Source: Woeseiaceae bacterium | GTDB taxonomy: Bacteria; Pseudomonadota; Gammaproteobacteria; Steroidobacterales; Woeseiaceae | Assembly: GCA_024640315.1 (NCBI GenBank) | Contig: JAHEFF010000003.1 | Location: forward strand, 1-64,000 | Reading direction: 5' to 3' | Length of the DNA: 64,000 nucleotides | Part shown: piece by piece, positions 36,295-45,173 of the stretch | How positions within the stretch are numbered: the stretch's first letter is position 1 | Layout of the letters: each line of letters opens with the position of its first letter | Position numbers and translations under genes: made by a program | The notes under the pieces: generated by a model | Database searches by the model: none | What the model was told of the DNA's origin: nothing | The model's input: the letters and a program-made list of their open reading frames with translations, nothing else

Positions 36295-36969
36295 CTATTT
36301 CTGTGTCACATCGTTTTCCCCGGCAATGCTCAAACCGGGCGCCATGATCTTGCGTGCGGCCAGGTTCCATGACTCGCTCCTCTGTTTTTCGGCCGGATCC
36401 GTCAGGACAACCTGTAACGCACTCAGTTGTGCGGCATGTCGAACCGGGTTGTGCTTGCTGACGCCGCTCTCCAGGAGCTTTCGCCATAGCTCGTTCCGGC
36501 CCGCAATTCGCAATACGGGCACATCCCCTGAACAGCGAACTGCCTCCAGCAGGCGGTAGAAAGTCAGCTCCGCAATCCGTTCACACCAATAGAGTGTCGC
36601 GCCGCAGAACAGCCTGAGAGCGTAAGGATTTCGCCTGGCCAGCTGCCAGATGAATCCCAACGCAGCAGATATCAGCGTGTCGACATCGTCAGAACCCGCC
36701 GGGCTGAAAAGATCAGCATCGCCGGCATTGTGAAGAATGCGGGTCCAGTACCGATCGTCGCGCTCCCGAAACGAAAACAGCAGGAATGGTGCTTCTGCCA
36801 ACCTGTCAACCCGGTGCTGACTCAGCTTAACGAGGCGCTGGCGAAGTGGCTCCGCACAGCCGTTCAGGCCCCGACACAGCTCCTTGTCCCGTCGAAGGAG
36901 CGCCAAATACGCCTGGTTCAGCGCCACGACATTTGCATAGTCATCCATATCGGGGCCTTCAAAAGACAT
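36295..36969 (-). CDS. Protein of unknown function divergent from FlhC-like regulator
   Basis: A 224-residue cytoplasmic protein with no signal peptide or clear membrane helix. It is rich in Leu, Arg and Ala and probably mostly helical; noticeable segments are NQAYLALLRRDKELCRGL near residue 18 and TLYWCERIAELTFYRLLEAV near 128. GGGAGG lies 7 bases before the ATG at 36969, so translation looks efficient. I do not recognise the family. It diverges from an FlhC-like gene across 143 bp of AT-rich DNA, which hints at joint regulation. Confidence 0.65.
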   Translation of the reverse strand: MSFEGPDMDDYANVVALNQAYLALLRRDKELCRGLNGCAEPLRQRLVKLSQHRVDRLAEAPFLLFSFRERDDRYWTRILHNAGDADLFSPAGSDDVDTLISAALGFIWQLARRNPYALRLFCGATLYWCERIAELTFYRLLEAVRCSGDVPVLRIAGRNELWRKLLESGVSKHNPVRHAAQLSALQVVLTDPAEKQRSESWNLAARKIMAPGLSIAGENDVTQK

Positions 36970-37056
36970 TGTCTATCCTCCCAAATTACGCTTAAGCGCT
37001 TATTTTTTTGCTTTGTGGCTAGTTACTGTATTTTTCATTGTGTTCCCATTTATAGA

Positions 37057-37076
37057 TGATATATGCTCTTATATCA
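37057..37076. promoter_or_regulatory. AT-rich palindrome upstream of the FlhC-like gene
   Basis: TGATATA (37057-37063) and TATATCA (37070-37076) make a 7 bp inverted repeat with a 6 bp spacer, 36 bp before the FlhC-like ATG. The surrounding 100 bp are markedly AT-rich against the local G+C-rich background. It may be an operator or core promoter of the gene; the binding protein is unknown. Confidence 0.4.
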
Positions 37077-37112
37077 CTATATATGGTCTAAAACTAGCAC
37101 AAAGGGGGAAAT

Positions 37113-37667
37113 ATGCGGCTTACAGACAACCGCTATGCAAACGAAAAACAGCAGTTCGAGCTGGCCCTCCGCATGATCAATCACGAGGCGAGGACACGCA
37201 CAATCAGGGAGTGCACAGGCTTGAGCGACGACCGGATTCGCAAAGTCTTCAATACCTATTTCAAGCAGTCGGGCCACGGCAACGTAAAGCGACGTCGGGG
37301 CAAGTCGCCGCAACAAATCAGCTTGTTCGTCAAGACTCCGCAGCATCAACTCGAGGCCACAACGCTCGTGGCACTTTACTGCGCGAGCCTGCTGTTGCGC
37401 GTTGACAGCTCAAACAAGGTCCATTCATGCTGGCCCCGACCGGATGTGGAGTATGGCCATCGCCTGTGCAGGGCTTTCGAAACCTACCAGCTTTTACATC
37501 CACGATCTGCGCTCAGCTTTGAGTGGGCGTGGAACCTCCTTCGAAGTATTGGCAGGAACGATGAACTGTACCTGGCCACCTGCCGGGGTTGCCGGGCGCG
37601 CTATGTCCAGGATGCCTATGCGCTGGACCGACGTACCTGCCCAAGCTGCGAGATAGCACACCACTAA
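37113..37667 (+). CDS. Orphan FlhC-like transcriptional regulator
   Basis: A 184-residue protein with the layout of FlhC, the DNA-binding subunit of the flagellar master regulator FlhD4C2. It has an N-terminal helical part (FELALRMINHEARTRTIREC then GLSDDRIRKVF), a central helical core, FEWAWNLLRSI near residue 137, and a zinc site C157-x2-C160 ... C176-x2-C179 at the same place as the FlhC cysteine cluster. AAAGGGGG sits just before the ATG. No flhD or flagellar gene is in the window. Similarity is by pattern; overall identity to FlhC looks low. Confidence 0.65.
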   Translation: MRLTDNRYANEKQQFELALRMINHEARTRTIRECTGLSDDRIRKVFNTYFKQSGHGNVKRRRGKSPQQISLFVKTPQHQLEATTLVALYCASLLLRVDSSNKVHSCWPRPDVEYGHRLCRAFETYQLLHPRSALSFEWAWNLLRSIGRNDELYLATCRGCRARYVQDAYALDRRTCPSCEIAHH

Positions 37668-37714
37668 CGGGAAGCGTGCGGTTGTAACCAGGTTTTCTGT
37701 ACACTGCGCTACGC

Positions 37715-38596
37715 ATGAATGGCCACAATGTATTTGCAGGCGCATTTGTTGATCGATCCGGCCACCGACGGGAAGACCCGAAGTGGCTTGCGGAGGCAAT
37801 TGCCAGTCCGGCGGCGCGCTTCGCACCGGTCTGGCACGACAAATGTCTGGCGGCCGGTGAGCCGCCGACTGTCTCTCTGCTTTGCCATCGACATATCGAT
37901 CCCGACCTGTCTGCGGATGACTCTGTTTTTCTCGGTATGTACCAGGACAGGCCCGTATTCGCTTACGAGATTGAGTGCGAAGATCCGCCATTTGCCGAAT
38001 CGGGCCAGTTTCACGACCTCAGATATCTCGGCAGTGTCCTGCCCGCCGATGAAGCGAATCTTGTCGCGCACGCTGTCGCGTTGATCAACTGGCATCGGCT
38101 GCAAAAGTTCTGCGGTGTTTGCGGGGCCCGATCCCGGGCAGAGTCAGGCGGCAACACACGGATCTGTACCGCAGAAGCTTGCACCACGCGAATCTTTCCG
38201 CGCGTCGATCCTGCCATCATCGTGCTGGTTTCAGACGGTGATCAATGCCTGCTCGGACGGCAGACGAGCTGGCCAGAGGGTCGATATTCGACGATCGCAG
38301 GATTCGTTGAACCGGGCGAGAGCCTTGAAGACGCGGTGCGCCGGGAGGTTCTCGAGGAAACCAATATCGAGGTCGGTGATGTACGCTATCACAGTTCGCA
38401 ACCCTGGCCATTTCCGTCATCGCTGATGCTCGGTTTCACCGCAAAGGCATTGAGCCGCGAGATCGAGCTTAACGATGGCGAACTCGAAGATGCCCAATGG
38501 TTTTCAAGAAAAGAGTGTCAGTCCGGATTTCCGAAGCTGCCGTTTCGACTATCGATTGCCCGTCGCCTGGTCGATGACTGGCTGAACGAAGACTGA
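37715..38596 (+). CDS. nudC: NAD(+)/NADH pyrophosphatase
   Basis: A 293-residue Nudix hydrolase of the NudC type, which cleaves NADH and removes NAD caps from RNA. It has an N-terminal domain, a zinc ribbon (CGVCG near residue 134, then two more cysteines by about 158), a Nudix box starting GFVEPGESLEDAVRREVLEE near 192, and the NudC signature SQPWPFPSSLM near 228. In the Nudix box the usual glycine after EE-x is Asn-Ile. It is followed 2 bp later by the NRDE gene, so they probably share a transcript. Confidence 0.93.
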   Translation: MNGHNVFAGAFVDRSGHRREDPKWLAEAIASPAARFAPVWHDKCLAAGEPPTVSLLCHRHIDPDLSADDSVFLGMYQDRPVFAYEIECEDPPFAESGQFHDLRYLGSVLPADEANLVAHAVALINWHRLQKFCGVCGARSRAESGGNTRICTAEACTTRIFPRVDPAIIVLVSDGDQCLLGRQTSWPEGRYSTIAGFVEPGESLEDAVRREVLEETNIEVGDVRYHSSQPWPFPSSLMLGFTAKALSREIELNDGELEDAQWFSRKECQSGFPKLPFRLSIARRLVDDWLNED

Positions 38597-38598
38597 TT

Positions 38599-39375
38599 AT
38601 GTGCCTCGTTGTCTTTGCGTGGAAGGTTCACCCCGAGTATCGGCTGATACTTGCGGCAAATCGTGACGAATTTCATCAACGTCCCTCCCGGGAATTGCAC
38701 TGGTGGCCGGATCGGCCGGACATTGTTGCCGGTCGCGATTTGCAGGCCGGAGGCACGTGGCTGGCGGCTGGTCGATCCGGTCGTTTCGCCACGGTAACGA
38801 ACTATCGTGAACAGCAGAGAAAGACATCGGGCCACCTGTCACGAGGGGCACTGGTGGCTGACTTTGTCGGCTCCAGGGATCAACCCGGGGTTTTTGCGGA
38901 GCGCATCGAGGGTGACCGTTATGCCGGATTCAGCCTGCTCGCCACCGATGGAGAAGACCTTTGCTACGTGTCCAATCGAGGCGATGGGCCGACCATCCTG
39001 GCGGCGGGAATTTACGGCCTCAGCAACGCGTCGCTGGACACGCCGTGGGCGAAAGTCGTACGCAGCAGGGAAGCAATGCAAACCCTGATTGATTCCGGGA
39101 ACATCAACAGCACGTCTCTGCTTCGACTCCTTGCAGACCGGACCGCAGCGCCGATTGCCGACGTCGAAACGGGCGAGATGCCATTTGAACTCGCCCGCGC
39201 CCTGACGGCGCCTTTCATCGTGTCGCCTGACTACGGCACTCGCTGCACAACCGTTGTTGCGTGGTCGTATTCAGGAGAAATATCGCTTAGCGAGCAACGC
39301 TTCGATCCGACCGGCAAACGGTCCGGCGAGTCCCAATTTCAATTCAGGCCGGCTGCGAATCAACTCCCGGCGTAA
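38599..39375 (+). CDS. NRDE (TANGO2) family protein
   Basis: A 258-residue protein of the NRDE/TANGO2 family. It begins MCLVVFAWKVHPEYRLILAA and continues into the defining NRDE motif (ANRDEFHQRP), with GGTWLAAGRSGRFATVTNYR near 50 and GIYGLSNASLDTPWAK near 135. Cys2 at the N-terminus is family-typical. The molecular function is unclear; eukaryotic TANGO2 has been linked to heme and acyl-CoA metabolism. Its last 16 bp overlap the convergent esterase gene. Confidence 0.9.
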   Translation: MCLVVFAWKVHPEYRLILAANRDEFHQRPSRELHWWPDRPDIVAGRDLQAGGTWLAAGRSGRFATVTNYREQQRKTSGHLSRGALVADFVGSRDQPGVFAERIEGDRYAGFSLLATDGEDLCYVSNRGDGPTILAAGIYGLSNASLDTPWAKVVRSREAMQTLIDSGNINSTSLLRLLADRTAAPIADVETGEMPFELARALTAPFIVSPDYGTRCTTVVAWSYSGEISLSEQRFDPTGKRSGESQFQFRPAANQLPA

Positions 39376-40043
39376 ACCGACAACAACCAGTGTCGAATGT
39401 CAGCGATCTCTTCGGCGCACACGGCGTGCGCCATTGGGTAGTCATGCCACTCGACCCGGTAGCCTGCTGCGGTAACAAGCGCATTCGAGTGCTCGCCCAG
39501 CGCCATGGGTAATACCGGATCAAAAGTTCCGTGCGCCATGAAGATCGGCAGTTCGCGGCTTTGTGCAGCAGGGTTGTCGAATACCTCCACGTCGAGCGTT
39601 GCGTCCAATGGCAGGTAGGACGACAGTGCCATCAAACCGGCCAGCCGGTGCGGAAATCTCAACGCGGTGTGCGAGGCAATTGCGCCGCCTTGTGAGAATC
39701 CCGCCAGGACAATCTTTTCATAGGGAATTCCTCGCTCATGCTCGCGCTCGATCAGCGCCGCAAGATGTGTGGCGCTTTCCCTGATCCCGACCTCGTCGAC
39801 CGGACCGCTGCGCTCCAGCGTGAGAATGTCGTACCAGGCTCGCATCGCCATGCCGCCATTGATCGTTACCGGGCGAACCGGTGCGTGTGGAAATACAAAA
39901 CGCAAACCCACGGATCCGGACAGTTCCAGTTCCGGAACGATGGGCTCGAAATCGTGCCCGTCGGCGCCAAGGCCGTGTAACCAGATAACACTGCCTTCCG
40001 GATCGGCGCACTCCTCGATTTCTACAGTGCCAGGTGACTCCAC
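39360..40043 (-). CDS. Carboxylesterase / acyl-protein thioesterase-like hydrolase
   Basis: A 227-residue alpha/beta hydrolase of the phospholipase/carboxylesterase group. It has VIWLHGLGADGHDF near residue 19, the nucleophile elbow LAGFSQGGAIAS near 117, an aspartate in GTFDPVLPM near 173 and a histidine in YPMAHAVCAEE near 207, completing the triad. The cytoplasmic substrate is not predictable. It is convergent with the NRDE gene and divergent from argH. Confidence 0.9.
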   Translation of the reverse strand: MESPGTVEIEECADPEGSVIWLHGLGADGHDFEPIVPELELSGSVGLRFVFPHAPVRPVTINGGMAMRAWYDILTLERSGPVDEVGIRESATHLAALIEREHERGIPYEKIVLAGFSQGGAIASHTALRFPHRLAGLMALSSYLPLDATLDVEVFDNPAAQSRELPIFMAHGTFDPVLPMALGEHSNALVTAAGYRVEWHDYPMAHAVCAEEIADIRHWLLSVYAGS

Positions 40044-40148
40044 GGAATTGCCCTCAAATGTGAAAGATGTGCAGTGTAAATGATTTCGGAAAGACGTCCC
40101 TAAATCGTGACATACTCATCGAAAGCTACAACGTCGCAAAGAAAAAAT

Positions 40149-41333
40149 ATGAGCCGCCTCTGGGAAAAAGGCCTGCCGCTGGATGAACGCGTCCTGCGTT
40201 ATACGGCAGGAGAAGATCACAAACTCGACAGCCGACTGGTCGCATATGATGTGCGTGGCAGCATTGCACACGCCGAAATGCTCAGGGAACAGAAGCTGCT
40301 GTCCCCTGAAGACTGCGAGAAGATCGTGAAGGGGCTAGCGCAGCTGGCCGCCGACTTCGAAGCGGGCAAATGGAAGATCGAACTTGAAGATGAAGATGTT
40401 CACACAGCGCTCGAAAGCCAACTGACCGAACTGATCGGTGAAGCCGGCGGACGAGTGCACCTCGGTCGTTCACGCAATGACCAGGTGTTGACGGCACTCC
40501 GACTTTACCTGCGCGATGCGACCGAAGTTGTCAGTGAACACGTAACGGGGCTCGAGACTGCGCTTGGCGAACTGGCGGAACGTTTCAACTCCATCGCCAT
40601 TCCTGGTACCACGCATATGCAGCATGCGATGCCATCCACAGTCGCGTTATGGGCCGGTGGATTTTCTGCAGCGTTTGCAGATGCCAGAGAGGGCCTCGCA
40701 TCCGCAATGCGGCGCATTAACAAGAACCCATTGGGTAGCGCCGCTGGTTACGGAACACCAGGGCTCGACATCGATCGTGAATCGACGACAAAGAAACTCG
40801 GCTTCGCCGAAACACAAACTCCAGTCACGGCCGTGCAACTCTCGAGGGGCAAGGCGGAGGCCGGGCTGCTTTTCGAACTGTCGCTGTTGATGCAGGACCT
40901 GGGTCGTCTCGCCACCGACCTGCTGCTGTTCTACACACAGGAATACCGCTACATCGACCTCGCGCCCGAAGTCACGACCGGTTCGTCGATCATGCCGCAG
41001 AAGAGAAATCCAGACGTACTGGAGCTGGTGCGCGGCGCGGGCGGCACGGTACAGGCGGCCTTGCAGGAAGTCCTGATCATCATGGGTAAGCTGCCGTCCG
41101 GGTTTCAAAGGGATTTACAGCGCGTCAAACCTCCGCTGTTCAGGGCCATCGACCTGACCATCGAGAGCATTGACATAATGGCTTACACCGTTTCGACAGT
41201 AAGATTTCTGCCTGAAAACATCCAGCTGGGAGACGAGCTGTTTGCCACCGAAGAGGCGTATAAGCTCGTAAGAACCGAAGGCATTCCGTTTCGCGAAGCC
41301 TATCGACGCGTCGCGAAGCAGCTGCAAGAGTAG
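40149..41333 (+). CDS. argH: Argininosuccinate lyase (short form)
   Basis: A 394-residue lyase of the fumarase/aspartase superfamily, making arginine and fumarate. Motifs include GRVHLGRSRNDQVLTALRLY near residue 100, the acid histidine in PGTTHMQHAMPS near 153, and the signature GSSIMPQKRNPDVLELVRG near 279 carrying the catalytic serine. E. coli ArgH is 457 residues; the shortening is at the C-terminus. The start ATG at 40149 gives MSRLWEKGLPLDERVLRYT, normal for the family; an upstream GTG at 40107 is less likely. argG is not adjacent. Confidence 0.88.
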   Translation: MSRLWEKGLPLDERVLRYTAGEDHKLDSRLVAYDVRGSIAHAEMLREQKLLSPEDCEKIVKGLAQLAADFEAGKWKIELEDEDVHTALESQLTELIGEAGGRVHLGRSRNDQVLTALRLYLRDATEVVSEHVTGLETALGELAERFNSIAIPGTTHMQHAMPSTVALWAGGFSAAFADAREGLASAMRRINKNPLGSAAGYGTPGLDIDRESTTKKLGFAETQTPVTAVQLSRGKAEAGLLFELSLLMQDLGRLATDLLLFYTQEYRYIDLAPEVTTGSSIMPQKRNPDVLELVRGAGGTVQAALQEVLIIMGKLPSGFQRDLQRVKPPLFRAIDLTIESIDIMAYTVSTVRFLPENIQLGDELFATEEAYKLVRTEGIPFREAYRRVAKQLQE

Positions 41334-41421
41334 CGCCAAAGGACTGCATCACGGTTTTCCCGGCCATTTTTGTATAACATGCCGGACTCCGTCATGAATG
41401 CCGAAACGAAGGGGCATTGCC

Positions 41422-41619
41422 ATGCATCATTCAACGAAATACCTGGTCCTCGTCCTGCTTTCTCTCGCGTTCCTGGCGGCCTGTGGTCAGAAAGGGCCGC
41501 TGTTTTTACCGGGCGACCCGAGCGCAGTCCGTTCGGCAATCCCGCCGCAACAGCAACAGACTGAAGAGAGCGAAGCAGACGAAGACGAAGACGAAACTCC
41601 CATAACAAACCTCAAATAA
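41422..41619 (+). CDS. lptM: LptM-type small outer-membrane lipoprotein
   Basis: A 65-residue lipoprotein. The signal peptide ends in a lipobox LAACGQKGPLFLP, the hallmark of LptM (YifL), which helps LptD mature in the LPS transport complex. The tail is acidic (SEADEDEDE). The ATG at 41422 puts the basic n-region directly before the hydrophobic stretch. It lies between argH and polA; in E. coli the gene sits near lysA instead. Confidence 0.85.
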   Translation: MHHSTKYLVLVLLSLAFLAACGQKGPLFLPGDPSAVRSAIPPQQQQTEESEADEDEDETPITNLK

Positions 41620-41651
41620 CCGGGTGCGGCTAAAGCCGCAATAAAGAGCTG

Positions 41652-44375
41652 ATGAGCGACAGCAAACTCGTCCTGGTGGACGGATCTTCCTATTTGTACC
41701 GCGCGTACCACGCGCTACCCAAGTTGACGACCTCACGCGGTGAGCCAACCGGTGCAATTCATGGCGTGTTGAACATGATCAACAAGCTTGCGGCCGAAGA
41801 AAGCACGGAGCACTTCGTCGTCGTGTTCGACGCACCGGGCAAGACATTCCGTGACGAATTGTTCGAAGAATACAAGGCAAACCGGCCGTCAATGCCGGAT
41901 GAGCTGCGCGAACAGATTGACCCGCTCCTGGAAGCGATTCCGGCCATGGGACTGCCGCTAATAAGAATTGCAGGCGTCGAAGCCGATGACGTAATCGGTA
42001 CACTTTGCCGCCAGGCTGCGGAATCCGGAATGAAGGTGCTCGTTTCCACTGGCGACAAGGACATGGCACAGCTCGTCGACGACAACGTCACGCTCGTGAA
42101 CACGATGACCGGCACGATCCTCGATCGCGAAGGTGTAAAGAAGAAATTCGATGTCTTTCCAGAGCAGATAATCGACTGGCTGGCGCTGGTGGGCGATGCC
42201 TCGGATAACATCCCGGGCGTTCCAAAGGTCGGTGCGAAGACCGCAGCGAAGTGGCTGAACCAGTACGAAAGTGCCGATGAAATCATTGCGAATGCTGACG
42301 ATATCCCGGGCAAGGTCGGTGAAAGCCTGCGAGAACACATCGAGCAGCTGAAGCTGTCGCAGGACCTGGCGACTATCCGCCAGAATGTCGAATTGCCCGA
42401 CGAGCTGAAGGACCTCAAACGCGGCGAGGCCGACACGGATAGGCTCAGAACACTGTATACGAGACTGGAACTCAGAAGACTCCTGGGTCTGCTCGATGAC
42501 ACATCCGGGTCGGTGGGCGATTCGCCTGAATCAGCAGGCAAGCCGGCTGAACCCGCGGCGCAAACCAAGGGCAAGTACCACACCGTATTGACGCAAAAAG
42601 ACTTTGACAAGTGGCTCAAAAAAATTAGCCAGGCGGAACTCGTTGCGGTCGATACTGAAACGACCAGCGTCGATTACATGGTGGCGGAGCTGGTCGGTTT
42701 ATCAGTTGCCGTTGAAACCGGCGAAGCCGCCTATATCCCGGTCGCCCACGACTACCCGGGTGCGCCGGACCAGTTGAATCGGGACGACGTGCTGGCCGCG
42801 ATGAAAGATTTCCTTGAAGACGACAATAAGAAGAAAGTCGGTCATCATCTCAAGTACGACGCACACATCTTCGCCCGCTACGGCATTCACCTGAAGGGAA
42901 TGGCATTCGATTCGATGCTGGAGTCCTACGTGCTGAACAGCGTCGCGACACGGCACGACATGGATTCCGTTGCAGGCTACTACCTGAACGTCGACACGAT
43001 TCATTATGAAGATGTCGCGGGCAAGGGCGCCAAACAACTCACGTTTAACCAGGTCGGCCTCGAACAGGCGGCACCGTACGCGGCGGAAGATGCGGATATC
43101 ACGCTCAGGCTCCATGAACACCTGTGGGGAGAACTGCGAAGGATTCCACCACTCCAGTCGGTCTACGAAGATATCGAACAGCCGCTCGTACCTGTACTGC
43201 TCGCGATGGAAGAGACGGGTGTGCTGCTTGATCGGGATATGCTCCGCAAGCAGAGCAATGAGCTTGCAAAGAAGATGATTGACCTGGAGAAGCTGGCCCA
43301 CGAGGCGGCCGGCGGACCTTTCAACCTGGGCTCACCAAAACAGCTGCAGGAAATCCTGTTTGGTCAGCTGGGCCTCCCCGTCATTCGCAAGACACCCAAA
43401 GGTCAACCCTCTACTGCCGAAGATGTATTGCAGGAACTGGCAGACGATTATGATCTGCCTCGAATCATTCTCGACTATCGCAGCGTCAGCAAACTGAAGA
43501 GCACCTACACGGACAAACTGCCCGGGCAGATTTCGGAGCTGACGGGCCGGATTCACACTTCATATCACCAGGCTGTTGCTGCCACCGGCCGTCTCTCTTC
43601 GACAGATCCCAATTTGCAGAACATCCCGATTCGAACACCCGAGGGCAGGCGGATCCGGCAGGCATTTGTCGCACCACCAGGCAATGTCCTGCTGGCAGCC
43701 GACTACTCGCAGATAGAGCTGAGAATCATGGCGCACCTGTCCGGAGATGAGGGACTGGTCAGCGCCTTCAGGGACGACCTCGATGTCCATAGTGCGACCG
43801 CCGCTGAAGTCTTCGAGCTTGAGCTCGACGAAGTCACCGCCGACCACCGTCGCTCGGCCAAAGCCATCAACTTCGGCCTGATGTACGGCATGTCGGCGTT
43901 TGGCCTGGGAAAACAACTCGGTATTGGCCGCGGTCAGGCGCAGGAATATATGGACCTGTATTTTGACCGCTACCCCGGCGTCAAGAAATTCATGGACGAC
44001 ATCCGCGAACAAGCGCGACAACAGGGCTTTGTTGAGACCGAATTCGGCCGCCGACTGTACCTGCCGGAAATCAATGACCGGAACGCGCAACGACGGCAAT
44101 ATGCGGAACGAAGCGCGATTAACGCCCCAATGCAGGGAACCGCGGCAGACATTATCAAACGGGCCATGGTCACCGTGCAGAACTGGCTGATCAATGCGGA
44201 CGCACCCGCACGAATGATCATGCAGGTGCATGACGAGTTGGTGTTCGAAGTGGAGGCGGATTCGGTCGCCCCGGTGCGCGACGAAATTGTCTCAATCATG
44301 AATGCCGCGGCGGACCTTTCAGTGCCACTCAAAGTCGATGCAGGCGTTGGCAATAATTGGGACGAAGCTCACTAG
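41652..44375 (+). CDS. polA: DNA polymerase I
   Basis: A 907-residue three-domain polymerase for Okazaki fragment processing and repair. Domains: 5'-3' nuclease (1-290; LVDGSSYLYRAYHALP, VEADDVIGTL, STGDKDMAQLV); 3'-5' exonuclease (about 310-500; VAVDTETTSVDYM near 335, with the DxE metal ligands kept, so proofreading is expected); polymerase (about 530-907; ADYSQIELRIMAHLSGDEG near 685, RRSAKAINFGLMYGMSAFG near 734, MQVHDELVFE near 858). E. coli PolA has 928 residues. It is followed by an sRNA candidate and engB, an arrangement shared with other gammaproteobacteria. Confidence 0.97.
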   Translation: MSDSKLVLVDGSSYLYRAYHALPKLTTSRGEPTGAIHGVLNMINKLAAEESTEHFVVVFDAPGKTFRDELFEEYKANRPSMPDELREQIDPLLEAIPAMGLPLIRIAGVEADDVIGTLCRQAAESGMKVLVSTGDKDMAQLVDDNVTLVNTMTGTILDREGVKKKFDVFPEQIIDWLALVGDASDNIPGVPKVGAKTAAKWLNQYESADEIIANADDIPGKVGESLREHIEQLKLSQDLATIRQNVELPDELKDLKRGEADTDRLRTLYTRLELRRLLGLLDDTSGSVGDSPESAGKPAEPAAQTKGKYHTVLTQKDFDKWLKKISQAELVAVDTETTSVDYMVAELVGLSVAVETGEAAYIPVAHDYPGAPDQLNRDDVLAAMKDFLEDDNKKKVGHHLKYDAHIFARYGIHLKGMAFDSMLESYVLNSVATRHDMDSVAGYYLNVDTIHYEDVAGKGAKQLTFNQVGLEQAAPYAAEDADITLRLHEHLWGELRRIPPLQSVYEDIEQPLVPVLLAMEETGVLLDRDMLRKQSNELAKKMIDLEKLAHEAAGGPFNLGSPKQLQEILFGQLGLPVIRKTPKGQPSTAEDVLQELADDYDLPRIILDYRSVSKLKSTYTDKLPGQISELTGRIHTSYHQAVAATGRLSSTDPNLQNIPIRTPEGRRIRQAFVAPPGNVLLAADYSQIELRIMAHLSGDEGLVSAFRDDLDVHSATAAEVFELELDEVTADHRRSAKAINFGLMYGMSAFGLGKQLGIGRGQAQEYMDLYFDRYPGVKKFMDDIREQARQQGFVETEFGRRLYLPEINDRNAQRRQYAERSAINAPMQGTAADIIKRAMVTVQNWLINADAPARMIMQVHDELVFEVEADSVAPVRDEIVSIMNAAADLSVPLKVDAGVGNNWDEAH

Positions 44376-44454
44376 AAGCCGGTTAAATGCGATAAATCAA
44401 ATGGTTACAGAACCGGGAACTCCGGCCGAAGAATTTGTTCCAATCTTTGAGTGC

Positions 44455-44560
44455 GTTAGTCACTTGCCCGCTTACCTCCCTAAGCGGGCTTGCAACAAGG
44501 TCACCCCAAACCTGTTGCGTTTCTTAAACCCCGGTAGCCTTTGGCAACCGGGGTTTTTTT
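44455..44560 (+). ncRNA. C-rich-loop sRNA candidate downstream of polA
   Basis: Three hairpins follow one another on the plus strand: 44466-44489 (perfect 9 bp stem, loop CCTCCC), 44492-44518 (GCAACA/GGT stem with one bulged A, loop CACCCCAA), and an intrinsic terminator at 44527-44560. C-rich loops exposed this way can pair with G-rich ribosome-binding sites. The locus between polA and engB hosts Spot 42 in E. coli and ErsA in Pseudomonas, and sX13 with C-rich loops lies next to polA in Xanthomonas. I could not find a clear promoter, so the 5' end is a guess and processing from the polA mRNA is possible. Confidence 0.6.
44527..44560 (+). terminator. Rho-independent terminator after polA / sRNA
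   Basis: AACCCCGGT (44527-44535) pairs with ACCGGGGTT (44547-44555), with an inner GCC/GGC stem around a TTT loop and an A-A mismatch, followed by a T-run to 44560. The last T residues form part of the engB stop codon on the other strand, so the two transcription units meet here. Confidence 0.92.
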
Positions 44561-45152
44561 ATTCTTCGCCCTTTGCCAGAAAATTCTCCAGGACATCGCA
44601 GGCTTCGTCAGTACCCTGCCGTTTGAGGGCGGAAAAAAGCTGGACAGTTGCCGCGCCATCAAGCGCTTTCCTGACCTGCAGCAGCGCGGTCGCCGCTTGG
44701 CCACGCTTGAGCTTGTCCGCCTTGGTCAGCAATATATGAACCGGCAATGACACTGAGGCGGCGAATGCCAGCATTTGCTGGTCAAAGTCGGTCAGCTGCC
44801 GCCTGATATCGACGACCAGGATCAGGCCGGCGAGGCTTTTCCGGCCCTCGAAGTAGTCCTGCAACAATTGTCCCCAGTGCCGCCGCATGGACTCGGACAC
44901 CTTGGCAAAGCCGTAACCGGGAAGATCCACCAGGCGCTGGCCGTCCCGCAAACTGAAGAAATTGACGAGCTGCGTCCGGCCGGGCGTCTTACTGGTCCTG
45001 GCAAACTGACGCCGGTTGACGATGACATTGATCGCACTCGATTTGCCTGCATTGGAACGCCCTGCCACAGCCACCTCGACGCCAGTATCCGGCAGAAACT
45101 GAGCGGGCGCATTGGCGCTCGTAATGAACTTTGCGTCAGGGAATTGCGACAT
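44559..45152 (-). CDS. engB: Ribosome biogenesis GTPase EngB (YihA)
   Basis: A 197-residue GTPase needed for 50S subunit assembly. G1 is GRSNAGKSS near residue 32, the G2 threonine region is RTSKTPGRTQLVNFF near 53, G3 DLPGYG near 75, G4 TKADKL near 142, and the G5 region follows. Length and neighbours (polA, cytochrome c4) match other gammaproteobacteria. It is convergent with the polA/sRNA unit and divergent from cytochrome c4. Confidence 0.95.
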   Translation of the reverse strand: MSQFPDAKFITSANAPAQFLPDTGVEVAVAGRSNAGKSSAINVIVNRRQFARTSKTPGRTQLVNFFSLRDGQRLVDLPGYGFAKVSESMRRHWGQLLQDYFEGRKSLAGLILVVDIRRQLTDFDQQMLAFAASVSLPVHILLTKADKLKRGQAATALLQVRKALDGAATVQLFSALKRQGTDEACDVLENFLAKGEE

Positions 45153-45173
45153 GGGAACTGGGCCCGATATGTG

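Noticed and set aside
41759-42619. 286-codon minus-strand frame, Ser-rich
   Set aside because: Antisense to the 5' nuclease domain of polA; Ser/Pro-rich composition is an artefact of the coding strand.
44375-44560. Spot 42 itself
   Set aside because: The location fits, but I could not match the Spot 42 sequence; the hairpins look more like C-rich-loop sRNAs, so no family name is assigned.
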